Source: an uncultured Massilia sp.
GTDB lineage: Bacteria; Pseudomonadota; Gammaproteobacteria; Burkholderiales; Burkholderiaceae_D
Direction of reading: 5' to 3'
Length of the DNA stretch: 64,000 bases
NCBI GenBank assembly: GCA_913777025.1
Contig: CAJYQM010000086.1
Location: 52,340 to 116,339, forward strand
Of the stretch, positions 63,856-64,000 are shown in pieces. The notes under the pieces are model-generated. The model ran no database searches. It saw nothing but the letters and a program-made list of their open reading frames with translations, and had not been told where the DNA came from. The position numbers and the translations under genes are program-made. How positions within the stretch are numbered: the first letter of the stretch is position 1; each line of letters starts with the position of its first letter.

Positions 63856-64000
63856 TCAGCGCACTTCCACGTGATATAAAGCCCACGGACAGGCGGCAAA
63901 GCGCTGCGGCAGCGGCAGCGCCGCCAGTTCCGGGATCCGGTCGGCATCGATCACGGCCCACAAGGGCCCCAATCCTCCCAGCGGCATCGGATGCGCGTCG
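63856..64000 (-). CDS. C-terminal end of an unidentified protein (cut by the right edge)
   Basis: The last 47 codons and stop of a minus-strand gene. The readable end is MPLGGLGPLWAVIDADRIPEL, then a proline/leucine-rich stretch and PWALYHVEVR. Coding is likely from codon pattern and from its convergence with the preceding gene, eight bases away. The family cannot be judged from this fragment. Confidence 0.5.
   Translation of the reverse strand, partial: DAHPMPLGGLGPLWAVIDADRIPELAALPLPQRFAACPWALYHVEVR

Overview
The window is high-GC (mid-60s percent by eye) bacterial chromosome. Gene order and protein style point to a betaproteobacterium of the Oxalobacteraceae, most likely the Massilia/Telluria/Duganella group. 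This placement is inferred from protein resemblance, intergenic repeat style and the mnmG-rsmG-parA-parB-atpIBEFHAGDC order; no 16S rRNA gene is present. No prophage, transposase, CRISPR array or other obvious mobile element was seen.

Layout. 1-5.6 kb: the 5' part of a membrane PQQ glucose dehydrogenase gene, divergent from a TetR-EthD pair, then LysR divergent from an MFS exporter and an aldo/keto reductase. 5.7-11 kb: glmS and glmU (UDP-GlcNAc synthesis), separated by an Lrp/AsnC regulator with a phased operator array and by a degenerate-looking ABC/FtsX pair. 11-17 kb: lipoprotein, rsmD, coaD, a ferredoxin, DUF1003, a CHI-like secreted protein, a low-GC stretch without genes, and a LysR gene. 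17.2-22.7 kb: an Lrp-type regulator divergent from putA, then ald (proline and alanine catabolism). 22.7-24.9 kb: an MTA/SAH nucleosidase and a 1.4-kb gene-free region. 24.9-32 kb: one tight operon of a GMC oxidoreductase, a five-gene branched-chain-type ABC transporter and an epoxide-hydrolase-like enzyme. 32-38.5 kb: TSUP permease, DUF1176, mnmG, rsmG, parA, parB with two parS sites. 38.8-46 kb: the complete F1Fo ATP synthase operon. 46-49 kb: CoA-binding protein, PPK2, glutathione peroxidase, OmpW. 49-53.3 kb: a pabB-pabC fusion, slmA, a HAD nucleotidase, tRNA-Asp, tRNA-Thr and argB. 53.4-64 kb: esterases, TetR, nitronate monooxygenase, hpt, Xaa-Pro aminopeptidase, MgtC-like, DUF924, DUF2520 and MAPEG proteins, with an incomplete gene at the right edge.

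The most striking feature is the gene-free region at 23.46-24.87 kb. It contains three diverged repeats of about 208 bp. Each carries DnaA boxes in the same geometry (first to second box 141-142 bp, second to third 17 bp). Each also has an AT-rich stretch, TAG-type triplets and a short spacer immediately before the first box, an order like the unwinding module described for bacterial origins. With two parS sites and parAB 8-14 kb away, this is most simply read as the chromosomal replication origin or a DnaA-titrating/reactivating locus. dnaA itself is not in the window.

Other regulatory signals readable from the sequence are a three-site phased array between glmS and an Lrp gene, tandem TetR operators, an FNR/ANR box before ompW, a strong sigma70 promoter before atpI, a U-rich leader before atpE, and a palindromic array before parA.
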